From Sphingomonadaceae bacterium (lineage in GTDB: Bacteria > Pseudomonadota > Alphaproteobacteria > Sphingomonadales > Sphingomonadaceae), in the NCBI GenBank assembly GCA_002863155.1, contig PKED01000146.1, positions 27,993 through 91,992 on the forward strand: a DNA stretch of 64,000 nucleotides, given 5' to 3'. The notes below the pieces were generated by a model. That model was not told the origin of the DNA. It ran no database searches and saw only the letters and a list, made by a program, of their open reading frames with translations. Positions 29,158 to 40,480 of this stretch are shown here, piece after piece; position 1 is the first letter of the stretch; each line of letters starts with the position of its first letter. A program made the position numbers and the translations under genes.

Positions 29158-29784
29158 TCACCGTGTCAGGGCGCGATATTGCTCCATCCTGAAGAGGTAG
29201 CGCGCAAGCACGTCGATCTCGATGTTGACGGCTTGCCCGACCGTCAGCGCGCCGAGCGTGGTCACTGCCTGGGTGTGCGGAATCAGGTTGATCGCGAAAT
29301 GCGTGCTGCCGTCGCGTTGATCGGCGACGTCGTTGACGGTCAGCGACACGCCGTCGACGGTGATCGATCCCTTGGCCGCGACATAGGGCGCGAGCGTCGA
29401 CGGCAGGCTGATGCCGATCCGTTTCGAATCGCCCTCGTCGCAGACGCCGACAATCTCGCCGACGCCGTCGACATGCCCCGTCACGATGTGCCCGCCCAGT
29501 TCGTCGCCCAGCTTCATCGCGCGTTCGAGGTTGAGCCGGTGCCCGGCCGCCCAGTCGCCCTGCGCGGTGCGGCGCAGCGTCTCGCCCGACATGTCGACCG
29601 CGAACCAGCCCGGGCCGCTGCCGCCGGACTTGTCGACAACGGTCAGGCAGACGCCCGAACAGGCGATCGACGCGCCGAGATCGACCGTCGCCAGATCATA
29701 GGCGGTGCGGATGACGACACGGGTATCGCCGCGCTGTTCGACGCTTTCGATCGTGCCGATATCGGTGATGATGCCGGTGAACAT
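29158..29784 (-). CDS. ribE: Riboflavin synthase
   Basis: MFTGIITDIGTIESV; ACSGVCLTVV; HIVTGHVDGVGEI; SITVDGVSLTVN duplicated lumazine-binding repeats. Confidence 0.95.
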   Translation of the reverse strand: MFTGIITDIGTIESVEQRGDTRVVIRTAYDLATVDLGASIACSGVCLTVVDKSGGSGPGWFAVDMSGETLRRTAQGDWAAGHRLNLERAMKLGDELGGHIVTGHVDGVGEIVGVCDEGDSKRIGISLPSTLAPYVAAKGSITVDGVSLTVNDVADQRDGSTHFAINLIPHTQAVTTLGALTVGQAVNIEIDVLARYLFRMEQYRALTR

Positions 29785-29796
29785 GCGCGCTTCCCC

Positions 29797-30741
29797 TCAA
29801 GCCCGGACATAAGCGTCGAGCCGGTCGCTGCCAAGCATCCGGCTGTCGGCCAGCCGCCAGCGGCCATGCGCGTCGTCGAGCCGGGCAAGGCCGATATCGC
29901 CCAGCGCCGCGCGCCCGGCCCCGAGCAGGATCGGCGCGCGGTAGAGCAGCAGCCGGTCGACGAGCCCTGACGCCAGAAAGGCCGAGGCGGTGGCCGCGCC
30001 GCCTTCCACAAACAGGTCGTTGATGCCGTCGAGCGTCGTGATCGCGGCGGGATCGGCGATCGCGGTCCAGCCATCGGGAGCGGTGCCCCGCGTCAGCAAT
30101 AGGCGGCGCGGGCGGCGATCCTCGAGCCCCGCCAGCCGCACGTCGAGCCGCGGCGCATCGGCGTCGAGCGTCCCGCGACCGACCAGAATGGCGTCATGAC
30201 GCGCGCGTTCGAGGTGCGTATGCGCTCGCGCCGCCGCGCCGGTGATCCAGCGGCTTTCGCCGTCCGCCATCGCGATCTGCCCGTCGAGCGACGTCGCGAG
30301 TTTCAGCGTGACATAGGGACGTCCGTGCGCCTGGCGCGTCAGGAACCCGGCGATCGATTGGCGGGCGGCCCCCTCCTGGCAGCCGACCGCGCAGTCGACA
30401 CCAGCAGCTCTCAGCCTCTCCATGCCTGCGCCATCGGTGCGCGGATCGGGATCGCCCAGCGCCGCCACAACCCGTCGGACACCAGCCGCGATCAGCAGGT
30501 CGCTGCATGCCGGTCCGCGTGCGGAGAGATGCGCGCACGGCTCGAGCGTGGTGTAGACGGTCGCACCCTGTGCCTTTGGCCCCGCCTCGGCCAGCGCCAT
30601 CGCTTCGGCATGCGGCCGACCGCCCGGCTGGGTCCAGCCGCGTCCGACGATGCGGCCGTCGCGGACGATGATGCAGCCGACATTGGGGTTGGGCGCGGTT
30701 CGACCGCGTCCGCGCTCGCCAAGCGCCAGTGCGGCGCCCAT
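29797..30741 (-). CDS. ribD: Bifunctional diaminohydroxyphosphoribosylaminopyrimidine deaminase / 5-amino-6-(5-phosphoribosylamino)uracil reductase
   Basis: APNPNVGCIIVRDGRIVGRGWTQPGGRPHAEAMAL; YTTLEPCAHLSARGPACSDLLI; exact start uncertain. Confidence 0.93.
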   Translation of the reverse strand: MGAALALGERGRGRTAPNPNVGCIIVRDGRIVGRGWTQPGGRPHAEAMALAEAGPKAQGATVYTTLEPCAHLSARGPACSDLLIAAGVRRVVAALGDPDPRTDGAGMERLRAAGVDCAVGCQEGAARQSIAGFLTRQAHGRPYVTLKLATSLDGQIAMADGESRWITGAAARAHTHLERARHDAILVGRGTLDADAPRLDVRLAGLEDRRPRRLLLTRGTAPDGWTAIADPAAITTLDGINDLFVEGGAATASAFLASGLVDRLLLYRAPILLGAGRAALGDIGLARLDDAHGRWRLADSRMLGSDRLDAYVRA

Positions 30742-30779
30742 CCAGCGCCCGTCCCCCCGGGAATCAGCTTCCGGCCGGG

Positions 30780-31130
30780 TCAGAAGCCATATTCTTTCAG
30801 CTTGTCGTCGATCGCCTTGAATTCGGCCTGGCGCTTTTTCTGCAGCCGTTCCAGTTCGGCCTTGTCCTTCGCGCGCTGGACCGCGTCGATCTTTTGCTGG
30901 GCGCGGATTTCGGCGAGCGTGCGGTCCGCGCGCCATTGCTCGACATAAATGATGTCGCGCTTATACGGTATCTTGATGCTCTTCGAATCATTGGCGATCA
31001 GCGTGACGATCAAGGTCGTCAATCCGATCGCGACGAACAGGAAAGCGACTTCATAGGGCCGCCGCCGGGCGAGATAGGCACGCAGATCGTTGATCGCGCG
31101 CAGCGGCGCGAAGCGGGCGAAAAAGGACAT
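30780..31130 (-). CDS. Small single-TM protein with C-terminal coiled coil
   Basis: VAFLFVAIGLTTLIVTLIA TM helix followed by charged heptad-like region (DRTLAEIRAQQKIDAVQRAKDKAELERLQKKRQAEFKAI). Confidence 0.75.
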   Translation of the reverse strand: MSFFARFAPLRAINDLRAYLARRRPYEVAFLFVAIGLTTLIVTLIANDSKSIKIPYKRDIIYVEQWRADRTLAEIRAQQKIDAVQRAKDKAELERLQKKRQAEFKAIDDKLKEYGF

Positions 31131-31193
31131 GGCGTCAAGATAGGGCAGGGGGCGGCACGCCGCCAGCCCCCCGCAACCGCGCTGCCGATCGAA

Positions 31194-31868
31194 CTATTCC
31201 TCGGTCAAAACGAAATTGACGCGCATCAGCCGCCAGCGCTCGATCGGCACGCCGTCGCGGGTCGCCGGGCGGAAGCGCCATCTGGCCAGCGCGTGGCGCC
31301 GGGTCGCGTCGAGAAACGAATCGCTTGCCGTGCTCACCGGTTCGACCGCCTTGACCCGCCCGTCGGTGCCGATCAGCACGCGCACCTTGACCAGGCCCTC
31401 GCGCCCTTCGCGCTGCTGGTCGGCGGGATAGGGCGGCTGGAAATCGCGGGCATAGCGGGGGTCGACGACCGGCTCGACGAATATCGGCGGTGCCGGTTCA
31501 AGCGCGGTGCCGTTGCCGACGCCGGCGCCAGTGCCAGGCGGCGGGTCGACCGTCACCGGATCGCCCGCTGTGAACACAGGTCCGCTCGGTACGGTGTCGA
31601 TCACCACCGGCGGCTGGTCGACGGTCTGGCGCGGCGGCGTCGACGTTTGCTTCGTCAGGCGCTGCTTCGGCTTCGGTTTGGGCTGGGGTTGCGGCTCGGG
31701 CGGTGGGGGAACGCGATAGGTGATCAGCGGCGGCGCCTTCAATATGTCGGAGGCGACGTTTGGCGCGGCGAAGATCATCCCCGTCAGCATCAGCGCGACC
31801 ACTCCGCCCGACAGGATCAGGCTGTCGGGGCGCACGCCGCCGCCCGACGAATAACGTGTCGTTTCCAT
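31194..31868 (-). CDS. Energy transducer TonB
   Basis: N-terminal TM, Pro-rich PPPPEPQPQPKPKPKQ spacer, C-terminal YPADQQREGREGLVKVRVLIGTDGRVKAVEPVSTASDSFLDATRRHALARWRFRPA. Confidence 0.9.
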   Translation of the reverse strand: METTRYSSGGGVRPDSLILSGGVVALMLTGMIFAAPNVASDILKAPPLITYRVPPPPEPQPQPKPKPKQRLTKQTSTPPRQTVDQPPVVIDTVPSGPVFTAGDPVTVDPPPGTGAGVGNGTALEPAPPIFVEPVVDPRYARDFQPPYPADQQREGREGLVKVRVLIGTDGRVKAVEPVSTASDSFLDATRRHALARWRFRPATRDGVPIERWRLMRVNFVLTEE

Positions 31869-32024
31869 CGCCAATCTCCATCCACTCCACGCCGCCGGGT
31901 CGCGCCCGACAGTCCATGAGACGATACACCATATCATTACCGATGCAAGCTGCCTATTGCCGGGCAGCGAAACGGCGTTCTAAGGGCTTGTGCGGGGGCA
32001 CGATCGGCAGGGGAGACCGCGCGC

Positions 32025-32960
32025 ATGAAACTGATGACCGGCAATTCGAACCTGCCATTGGCCAAGGCGGTCGCCGATTATCTCGAGATCGCGGTCACCG
32101 ACGCCAGCGTGCGCCGCTTCGCCGACGAGGAAGTGTTCGTCGAAATCCACGAAAATGTCCGTGGTGAGGATGTGTTCGTGCTGCAATCGACCGGCTATCC
32201 GGCGAACGACAATCTGATGGAGCTGTTGATCTGCATCGACGCGCTGCGCCGCGCGTCGGCGAAGCGGATCACCGCCGTCATCCCTTATTTCGGTTATGCG
32301 CGCCAGGACCGGAAATCGGGTTCGCGCACGCCCATTTCGGCCAAGCTCGTCGCCAATCTGATCACCCAGGCCGGTGCCAACCGCGTCCTGTCGATCGACC
32401 TGCACGCCGGGCAGATCCAGGGCTTTTTCGATATTCCGACCGACAATCTGTTCGCCGCCCCGGTGATGTCGGCGGACATCATCGCGCGCTACGGGTCGAA
32501 GAACCTGATGGTCGTCTCGCCCGATGTCGGCGGCGTGGTGCGCGCGCGCGCGCTTGCCAAGCGGCTCGACAACGCCCCGCTCGCGATCGTCGACAAGCGC
32601 CGCGAGCGCGCGGGCGAAAGCGAGGTCATGAACATCATCGGCGATGTCGAGGGGCGCTTCTGCATCCTGATCGACGATATCGTCGATTCGGCGGGAACGC
32701 TGTGCAACGCCGCCGCCGCGCTGAAGGCGGCGGGGGCGGAAGGCGTGATCGCCTATTGCACCCACGGCGTGCTGTCGGGCGGGGCGGTCGCGCGGGTGGA
32801 AGGCTCGGCGCTGACCGAGCTTGTCATCACCGATACGATCGGCAGCCACGAGGTCGTGCGCGACGCGCCGCACATCCGCCACCTGACGATCGCGCCGCTG
32901 CTCGGCGAAGCGATCCGCCGGATTGCGGACGAATCGAGCGTGTCGTCGCTGTTTGACTGA
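32025..32960 (+). CDS. prs: Ribose-phosphate pyrophosphokinase
   Basis: [60 protein letters not shown] loop. Confidence 0.96.
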   Translation: MKLMTGNSNLPLAKAVADYLEIAVTDASVRRFADEEVFVEIHENVRGEDVFVLQSTGYPANDNLMELLICIDALRRASAKRITAVIPYFGYARQDRKSGSRTPISAKLVANLITQAGANRVLSIDLHAGQIQGFFDIPTDNLFAAPVMSADIIARYGSKNLMVVSPDVGGVVRARALAKRLDNAPLAIVDKRRERAGESEVMNIIGDVEGRFCILIDDIVDSAGTLCNAAAALKAAGAEGVIAYCTHGVLSGGAVARVEGSALTELVITDTIGSHEVVRDAPHIRHLTIAPLLGEAIRRIADESSVSSLFD

Positions 32961-32967
32961 CCCGGCG

Positions 32968-33480
32968 TTACACTTCCGCGCGTTCGCCGACCGGTGCCCG
33001 CACGCCCGCGCGACCGCGTCGCTTGAGTTCGGCCTTCAACTCCTCGGGCTTCGGTGCGATCAGGAAGCCGAAGCTGACCGTCCCTTCCTTCGTTTCCACG
33101 ACATGGTGGAGCCGGTGCGCCTGCACGATCCGCTTCATGTATGCCGAGCGGGCGACATAACGGTTAGGCCAGCGCTGATGGACGATGATGTCGTGAAAGC
33201 CGAGATAGATCGCCCCATAACCCGCAATGCCCGCACCGACCCAAGTCGCCCACATCCCCCAGGTGCCGCTGGTGCCGAGCAGCAGCAGCGCGATCGAGGG
33301 GGTGGCGAAGATCACGAAATACAGGTCGTTGAGCTCCCAGAATCCGGTGCGCGGCCGGTGGTGGCTCGCATGCAGGAACCAGCCCGGCCCATGCATCACC
33401 CAGCGGTGCATGACGTAGGCGACGCCCTCCATCGCGGCGATGGTGAGCGTGAACAGACCGACAGCGTACAGGATTGACAT
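32968..33480 (-). CDS. crtZ: Beta-carotene hydroxylase (CrtZ-like, fatty acid hydroxylase superfamily)
   Basis: His-box pattern HRWVMH, HASHH, HDIIVHQRW, HRLHHV. Confidence 0.88.
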   Translation of the reverse strand: MSILYAVGLFTLTIAAMEGVAYVMHRWVMHGPGWFLHASHHRPRTGFWELNDLYFVIFATPSIALLLLGTSGTWGMWATWVGAGIAGYGAIYLGFHDIIVHQRWPNRYVARSAYMKRIVQAHRLHHVVETKEGTVSFGFLIAPKPEELKAELKRRGRAGVRAPVGERAEV

Positions 33481-33615
33481 GGCGCCGGTTATAGCCAGCG
33501 TGCCACGCCTTGGCGAGCCGCCCGTTGCGCGGCCGCCGGTGCGGTCTGGATTCGCCTTGCCGACTGTGCTTAGGGAAAGCGCGAACCCTATCTGTTGCCA
33601 AGAGGTCGCGCGCGC

Positions 33616-34811
<1,196 letters not shown>

Positions 34812-34815
<4 letters not shown>

Positions 34816-35291
34816 GCGAAACCGCTTCCGGCGAGGGCGGCTGCCTATGCGGTGCAGTCCGCTTCAGGGTGATTGGCGACCCGCTGATTACGATGGCCTG
34901 CCATTGCCGGGGGTGCCAGCGCCTGACGGCCAGTGCCTATTCGGTCAGCGCATTCTATCCAGCTGATCGCTTTGAGGTTCTGGTCGGTACGCCGGTCGCA
35001 GGTGCCCTGCGGGGGCCACAACGCCACCTTTATTGCCCGTCGTGCATGAGCTGGATGTTCACGCGTCCCGAGGGAATGGACGACTTCGTCAATGTCCGGT
35101 CGACCCTGTTGGATGCACCTGTTTTCGATACGCCGTTTATCGAGACGGTGACAGCGGAGGCGTTGCCCTGGGCGCGCATTAACGCGGTGCATGCGTTTGA
35201 AGGATTTCCGCCGCGCGAGCGTTTTCCGGGGCTGATTGGGGAGTTTCTAATGAACCGTGGCGCCGGGACATCAGCTGGAGCCCGCGCTTGA
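34812..35291 (+). CDS. GFA/CENP-V family protein
   Basis: [12 protein letters not shown] and [16 protein letters not shown], later CPSC: GFA zinc-cysteine pattern; GTGA overlap with sucC stop. Confidence 0.85.
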
Positions 35292-35351
35292 TCTTTTCCG
35301 GTGAGATCGCCATTGAATTGACGTAAACGTAAAGAAGTTGCGGAGAGTGCG

Positions 35352-36101
35352 ATGAAGATACTGGTCCCCGTCAAGCGCGTGCTTGACTATAACGTGAAGC
35401 CCCGCGTGAAGGCGGACGGGTCGGGTATCGACCTCGCCAACGTCAAGATGAGCATGAACCCGTTCGACGAGATCGCGGTCGAGGAAGCGATCCGCCTCAA
35501 GGAAAAGGGTGCGGCGACCGAGGTCGTGGTGGTGTCGATCGGCGAGGCGAAGGCGCAGGAAACGCTGCGCACCGCGCTCGCGATGGGCGCCGACCGCGCG
35601 ATCCTGATCGTCAGCGAGGACAAGGTCGAGCCACTCGGCGTCGCCAAGCTGCTGGCGAAGGTGGTGGCCGAGGAAGCCCCCGGCCTGATCATCCTCGGCA
35701 AGCAGGCGATCGACGACGACAACAACCAGACCGGGCAGATGCTCGCCGGGCTGCTCGGCGTCGGCCAGGCGACCTTTGCCAGCGCCGTGGTGGTCGAGGG
35801 CGATCACGTCACCGTGACGCGCGAGGTCGATGGCGGTGCCGAAACCGAAAAGCTGCCGATGCCCGCGGTCATCACCGTCGACCTGCGCCTGAACGAGCCG
35901 CGCTATGCCTCGCTGCCCAACATCATGAAGGCGAAATCGAAGCCGCTTAGCACAAAGACGCCCGCCGATTACGGCGTCGACGTCGCCGCGCGGCTGACGA
36001 CGCTGAAGGTCGTCGAACCGGCCAAGCGGACCGCAGGTATCAAGGTGGCGGACGTCGACGAACTCGTCGGCAAGCTCAAGGCAATGGGAGTCGCAAAGTG
36101 A
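35352..36101 (+). CDS. etfB: Electron transfer flavoprotein subunit beta
   Basis: [23 protein letters not shown]...[43 protein letters not shown]. Confidence 0.96.
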   Translation: MKILVPVKRVLDYNVKPRVKADGSGIDLANVKMSMNPFDEIAVEEAIRLKEKGAATEVVVVSIGEAKAQETLRTALAMGADRAILIVSEDKVEPLGVAKLLAKVVAEEAPGLIILGKQAIDDDNNQTGQMLAGLLGVGQATFASAVVVEGDHVTVTREVDGGAETEKLPMPAVITVDLRLNEPRYASLPNIMKAKSKPLSTKTPADYGVDVAARLTTLKVVEPAKRTAGIKVADVDELVGKLKAMGVAK

Positions 36102-37027
36102 AGACGCTCGTTTGGGTCGAACATGACGGCGCGGTCGTCAAGGATGCCACGCTCGCGACGGTGACCGCCGCGTCGAAGCTCGGCGACGTGCATCTGCTCG
36201 TCGCCGGTCACAATGTCGGCGCGGTTGGCGACCAGGCGGCGAAGATCGCCGGCGTCGCCAAGGTGCATGTCGCCGATGATGCGGCCTATGCGCATGCGCT
36301 CGCCGAAAATGTCGCGCCGCTCGTCGTCGAGCTGATGGGCCATCACGACGCGTTCGTCGCGCCGGCGACCACCCACGGCAAGAACATCGCCCCGCGCGTC
36401 GCAGCACTGCTCGACGTGATGCAGATCAGCGACATCCTGTCGGTGGAAAGCGCCGATACCTTCACCAGGCCGATCTATGCCGGCAACGCGATCGCGACCG
36501 TCCAGACCAGCGACAAGAAGCTCGTCATCACCGTGCGCGGAACGGCGTTCGAAAAGGCGGCGACGGAGGGTGGATCGGCGGCGATCGAAGCGGTGGCGGG
36601 CACGGGCGACACCGGCAAATCGAACTTCGTCTCGGCCGAAATCGCCAAGTCGGAGCGGCCAGAGCTCACCAGCGCCAAGGTGATCGTGTCGGGCGGTCGC
36701 GCGTTGCAGAACAGCGAGAATTTCCACACGATCATCGAACCGCTCGCCGACAAGCTCGGCGCGGGCGTCGGCGCGAGCCGCGCGGCGGTCGATGCGGGCT
36801 ATGTCCCCAATGACTATCAGGTCGGCCAGACCGGCAAGATCGTCGCCCCCGAAGTTTATATCGCGGTCGGCATCTCGGGCGCGATCCAGCATCTGGCGGG
36901 GATGAAGGATTCGAAGACCATCATCGCCATCAACAAGGACGAAGACGCGCCGATCTTCCAGGTCGCCGACATCGGCCTGGTGGGCGATCTGTTCAAGGTG
37001 GTGCCGGAATTGACGGAGAAGCTGTAG
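36098..37027 (+). CDS. etfA: Electron transfer flavoprotein subunit alpha
   Basis: C-terminal FAD domain [13 protein letters not shown]...[75 protein letters not shown]. Confidence 0.96.
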   Translation: MKTLVWVEHDGAVVKDATLATVTAASKLGDVHLLVAGHNVGAVGDQAAKIAGVAKVHVADDAAYAHALAENVAPLVVELMGHHDAFVAPATTHGKNIAPRVAALLDVMQISDILSVESADTFTRPIYAGNAIATVQTSDKKLVITVRGTAFEKAATEGGSAAIEAVAGTGDTGKSNFVSAEIAKSERPELTSAKVIVSGGRALQNSENFHTIIEPLADKLGAGVGASRAAVDAGYVPNDYQVGQTGKIVAPEVYIAVGISGAIQHLAGMKDSKTIIAINKDEDAPIFQVADIGLVGDLFKVVPELTEKL

Positions 37028-37041
37028 TCGCTGCTGTAGGC

Positions 37042-37152
37042 CGGCAACGAAGTTGCCGACCGGTGCGCGCAAGCGAAGCGAGCGCGCAACAGCCCGACCG
37101 GCCGGCGCGGCGAGCAGCCGCGACCGACGACGCGGGATTAATTCCCGCGTCG
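37042..37152. other. Intergenic cluster of three hairpins downstream of etfA
   Basis: CGGCAAC-GAA-GTTGCCG (37042-37058), GCGCGC...GCGCGC (37065-37087), CGACGCGGGA-TTAAT-TCCCGCGTCG (37128-37152). Confidence 0.6.
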
Positions 37153-37170
37153 GTACCCCCAACGATCGTG

Positions 37171-37839
37171 ATGGCCGAACTCGACCTCGAAACTGATGGT
37201 GCGGCGCTACACCCGGGCGCGGCGTGTGACGCACTCGCCGAAATAGAGGATGCGCTCGCCGGTCTTCCTGCCGGGCAGGCAGGCATTCGGCTCTATGGGC
37301 GTGCCGCACTGCATGCTGTTGTTTCGGCGACGGGACCAATCGGGCGCATCGCGGCGGACGTTCTAGGACCATCGGCAATCCCGGTTCGTGCCATCCTGTT
37401 CGACAAGAGCGCCGCCGCCAACTGGGCGCTCGGCTGGCACCAGGACCGGACGATCGCGGTTGCCGCGCGCATCGCAGTCCCCGGATACGGGCCGTGGTCG
37501 GTCAAGGCGGGCGTGCATCATGTCGAACCGCCCTTTGCCGTCATCGAACGCATGGTGACCGTGCGGGTCCACCTCGACCCGGTTCCCGCCGACAATGCGC
37601 CGCTACTGATCGCGCTGGGGTCGCATCGGCTCGGTCGTGTGCCCGAAGCGGCAATGGCGGCGCTGGTCGCCGGTCTTGATACCCACGCGTGCCTTGCCGA
37701 CCGGGGCGATGTGTGGATCTACCGAACGCCGATCATCCATGCCTCCGCCCCGTCGACACAGCCGACCCGGCGCCGCGTCGTCCAGATCGATTATGCGGCG
37801 CACGCCCTGGACGGCGGCATGGCATGGGCAGGGATTTAG
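37171..37839 (+). CDS. Phytanoyl-CoA dioxygenase (PhyH)-like Fe(II)/2OG oxygenase
   Basis: [10 protein letters not shown] (HxD) with distal [20 protein letters not shown]; start chosen at MAELDLE. Confidence 0.7.
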   Translation: MAELDLETDGAALHPGAACDALAEIEDALAGLPAGQAGIRLYGRAALHAVVSATGPIGRIAADVLGPSAIPVRAILFDKSAAANWALGWHQDRTIAVAARIAVPGYGPWSVKAGVHHVEPPFAVIERMVTVRVHLDPVPADNAPLLIALGSHRLGRVPEAAMAALVAGLDTHACLADRGDVWIYRTPIIHASAPSTQPTRRRVVQIDYAAHALDGGMAWAGI

Positions 37840-37927
37840 CCGCAACCATCGGCCCATCGAGCTAGCACGGCTCGACGTGCGCGATCGGCGCAAATCACAA
37901 GCAAAGCGCTTTTCACATTCGAGTGCT

Positions 37928-37949
37928 GCTATATACAGCGATATATAGC
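37928..37949. promoter_or_regulatory. Inverted repeat GCTATATA-CAGCGA-TATATAGC upstream of TonB receptor
   Basis: Perfect 8-bp arms, 26 bp upstream of the start; AAAGCGCTTT palindrome at 37903-37912 just upstream. Confidence 0.6.
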
Positions 37950-37975
37950 GAGTCGCCGATCAAAGGGTATGGTCA

Positions 37976-40339
37976 ATGCGTGGATTGGGGTGGACGATCA
38001 GCGGCTTGGCGCTGGCGGTGGGGCTGGCAAACCCTGCGGTGGCAAGGACCGATCCCGATCCCGTCGCCGCCGAACCGGACCCCGCCGAAACCGTCACCGT
38101 CACCGCGCGCCGCCGCCCCGAGGACGCGCAGAAGATACCCATCTCGCTGTCGGTGGTCGGCGCCGATCTGATCGAGAAATCCTATACGGTGAACACGCGC
38201 GACCTGACGACGCTGGTCCCCGCGCTCAACTATTCCTCGGCCAATCCGCGCAACACCGCGTTCACGATCCGGGGCCTCGGCAGCAGCGTCGTCGCGGTCA
38301 GCCAGGCGAATGACGGGCTGGAGCCCGGCGTCGGCTTCTATGTCGATCAGGTCTATCACGCCCGCCCCGCGACCGCCGCGTTCGATTTCGTCGATGTCGA
38401 GCGGGTCGAAGTGCTGCGCGGGCCGCAGGGAACGGTGTTCGGCAAGAACACGACGGCCGGCGCGATCCACATCATCACCAAGGCGCCGAGCTTCACCCCC
38501 GAAGCGACCGCCGAAATCTCCTATGGCGATTATAACTTCCTGCAGCTGCGCGCGGCGGCATCCGGCCCGATTCTCGGCGACACGATCGCCGCGCGGATTT
38601 CGGCGCTCGTCACGCGGCGCGACGGCGTCATCCGCAACGTGCGCACCGGCGAACTGCACAACAACGTCAACAACGAAGCATTGCGCGCCCAGTTGCTGTG
38701 GGCGCCGTCGACTGACCTCAGCTTCAAGCTGACGATCGACTACGCCAATTTCCGGAACAATTGCTGCACGCAGGTTTTCTTGCGCGTCGGGCAGAGCCTG
38801 CGCGCGCCCGCGCGGCAATATCCCGCACTTGCCGCCGGGATCGGCTATGCACCGCCGAGCACCAATCCCTATGACCGGCTGACCGACATCGACGCAGCAC
38901 TCGGCGTCGACACCAACGAGGGCGGCATATCGCTGATCACCGACTGGAAGGTCGGCGCGATCGGGCGGCTGACGTCGATCAGCGCGTGGCGTTTCTGGCG
39001 CTGGGATGCCGACAACGACCGCGATTACACCGGCATCCCGATCCAGCTGACCCAGCACATCCCTTCGCGCCAGGACCAGTATAGCCAGGAACTGCGGCTG
39101 GCTTCCGATGGCGACCACCGGCTGAACTATGTCGCAGGGCTCTATTATTTCTACCAGAAGATCACCGGCCGCCCGATCAGCATCTATGGCCCGTCGGCGA
39201 CCTATTGGCTGCTCGGGCCGGCGCCGCAATTCCCGGCCAATCTGCTCGACGGCTATGGCACCGATGGCGCCACGCGTTTCCGCACCGACAGCTATGCCGC
39301 GTTTGGCGAGGTCGACTGGCGCGTGACCGACACGCTCCGGCTGAGCGGCGGGCTGCGCTACACGCAGGAGGAAAAGTCGGCGAATTACGACACGTTTGTC
39401 TTCGGCGGGCTTGCGACGACGAACACGACCCTGCGCAATGCCCAGCTGAGCGTGCTGCGCCCGCAAAGCTATGCCGCCGCCAACCGCGAGGGTAATCTGT
39501 CGGGCCGCGTGAGCATCAGCTACACGCCGGTCGCGCCGATCACGGCCTATGCAAGCTTTGCGCGCGGTTTCAAATCGGGCGGGATCAATGTGTCGGGCCT
39601 GCCGCTGGATGCCCAGAACCGCCCTGCGCTGTCGACGGCGGTGATCCGGCCCGAGCTCAACACCACTTATGAAATCGGCTTCAAGTCGCAATTGTTCGGC
39701 GACCGGCTGACGCTGAACGTCGACGGCTATTATACTGAAGTGCGCGATTTCCAGGCGACGATCGTCGATTCATCGCAGACGGTGGCGCTGCGCGGCTATC
39801 TGTCGAACATTCCGCAAGTGACGGTGAGCGGGGTCGAGGCCGATGCCGTGCTTCGCCCGATCCGCGACCTGTCGCTGCGCGGATCGCTCGCCTATGCGCA
39901 CGGCACCTATGCGCGCTATCCGCAGGGGCCGTGCCCACTCGAACTCCAGAGCAGCGCGACCGCCGCGTGCAACCTGACCGGGCGTCCGCTTGCCGGCCTG
40001 CCGCGCTGGTCGTTCACGCTCGGCGGCGATTACAGCCGACCCATCGCCGCGCTGGGGCGGGGGGGAAGCGCGTTCGTGCATTTCGATAGCAACTGGCGCA
40101 GCGGCTATTTCGGCGACCCGTCGCTGTCGCGCTTCACCTATATCACTGCCTACAACCTCACCAACGCCAGCATTGGCGTGCGATTTGGCAAGGGCTGGGA
40201 AGTGGCAGTCTTCGCGCGCAACCTGTTCGACGCGAACTACATCCAGAATGTGACGATCCAGGCCGGAAATTCGGGGCTGATTCTGGGTACGCCCAGCGAT
40301 CCGCGCGTGGTGGGCGTGACGTTGCGGCTGAAAAGCTGA
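37976..40339 (+). CDS. TonB-dependent receptor
   Basis: Signal peptide MRGLGWTISGLALAVGLANPAVA, plug (ETVTVTARRRPEDAQKIPISLSVVGADLIEK), VERVEVLRGPQGTVFGKNTTAGAIHIITK, barrel. Confidence 0.95.
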   Translation: MRGLGWTISGLALAVGLANPAVARTDPDPVAAEPDPAETVTVTARRRPEDAQKIPISLSVVGADLIEKSYTVNTRDLTTLVPALNYSSANPRNTAFTIRGLGSSVVAVSQANDGLEPGVGFYVDQVYHARPATAAFDFVDVERVEVLRGPQGTVFGKNTTAGAIHIITKAPSFTPEATAEISYGDYNFLQLRAAASGPILGDTIAARISALVTRRDGVIRNVRTGELHNNVNNEALRAQLLWAPSTDLSFKLTIDYANFRNNCCTQVFLRVGQSLRAPARQYPALAAGIGYAPPSTNPYDRLTDIDAALGVDTNEGGISLITDWKVGAIGRLTSISAWRFWRWDADNDRDYTGIPIQLTQHIPSRQDQYSQELRLASDGDHRLNYVAGLYYFYQKITGRPISIYGPSATYWLLGPAPQFPANLLDGYGTDGATRFRTDSYAAFGEVDWRVTDTLRLSGGLRYTQEEKSANYDTFVFGGLATTNTTLRNAQLSVLRPQSYAAANREGNLSGRVSISYTPVAPITAYASFARGFKSGGINVSGLPLDAQNRPALSTAVIRPELNTTYEIGFKSQLFGDRLTLNVDGYYTEVRDFQATIVDSSQTVALRGYLSNIPQVTVSGVEADAVLRPIRDLSLRGSLAYAHGTYARYPQGPCPLELQSSATAACNLTGRPLAGLPRWSFTLGGDYSRPIAALGRGGSAFVHFDSNWRSGYFGDPSLSRFTYITAYNLTNASIGVRFGKGWEVAVFARNLFDANYIQNVTIQAGNSGLILGTPSDPRVVGVTLRLKS

Positions 40340-40480
40340 GCGGGGGCAAACGCCGTCGCTGGGAATGTTGGAAATCATCTGCCATCGTCGGCGCGGAGGG
40401 CGCATGCCGGTGCGTGATCGGCCCGCCTGGTTTTTTATGATGGTCGTCACTTTCGTAACTTTTGCCGCAAGGGAATTACG

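Noticed and set aside
29785-31190. FMN (RFN) riboswitch upstream of ribD
   Set aside because: Looked for the conserved RFN blocks and found none; a covariance-model scan is needed to be sure.
37973-39691. 572-aa minus-strand ORF
   Set aside because: Antisense shadow of the second TonB receptor.
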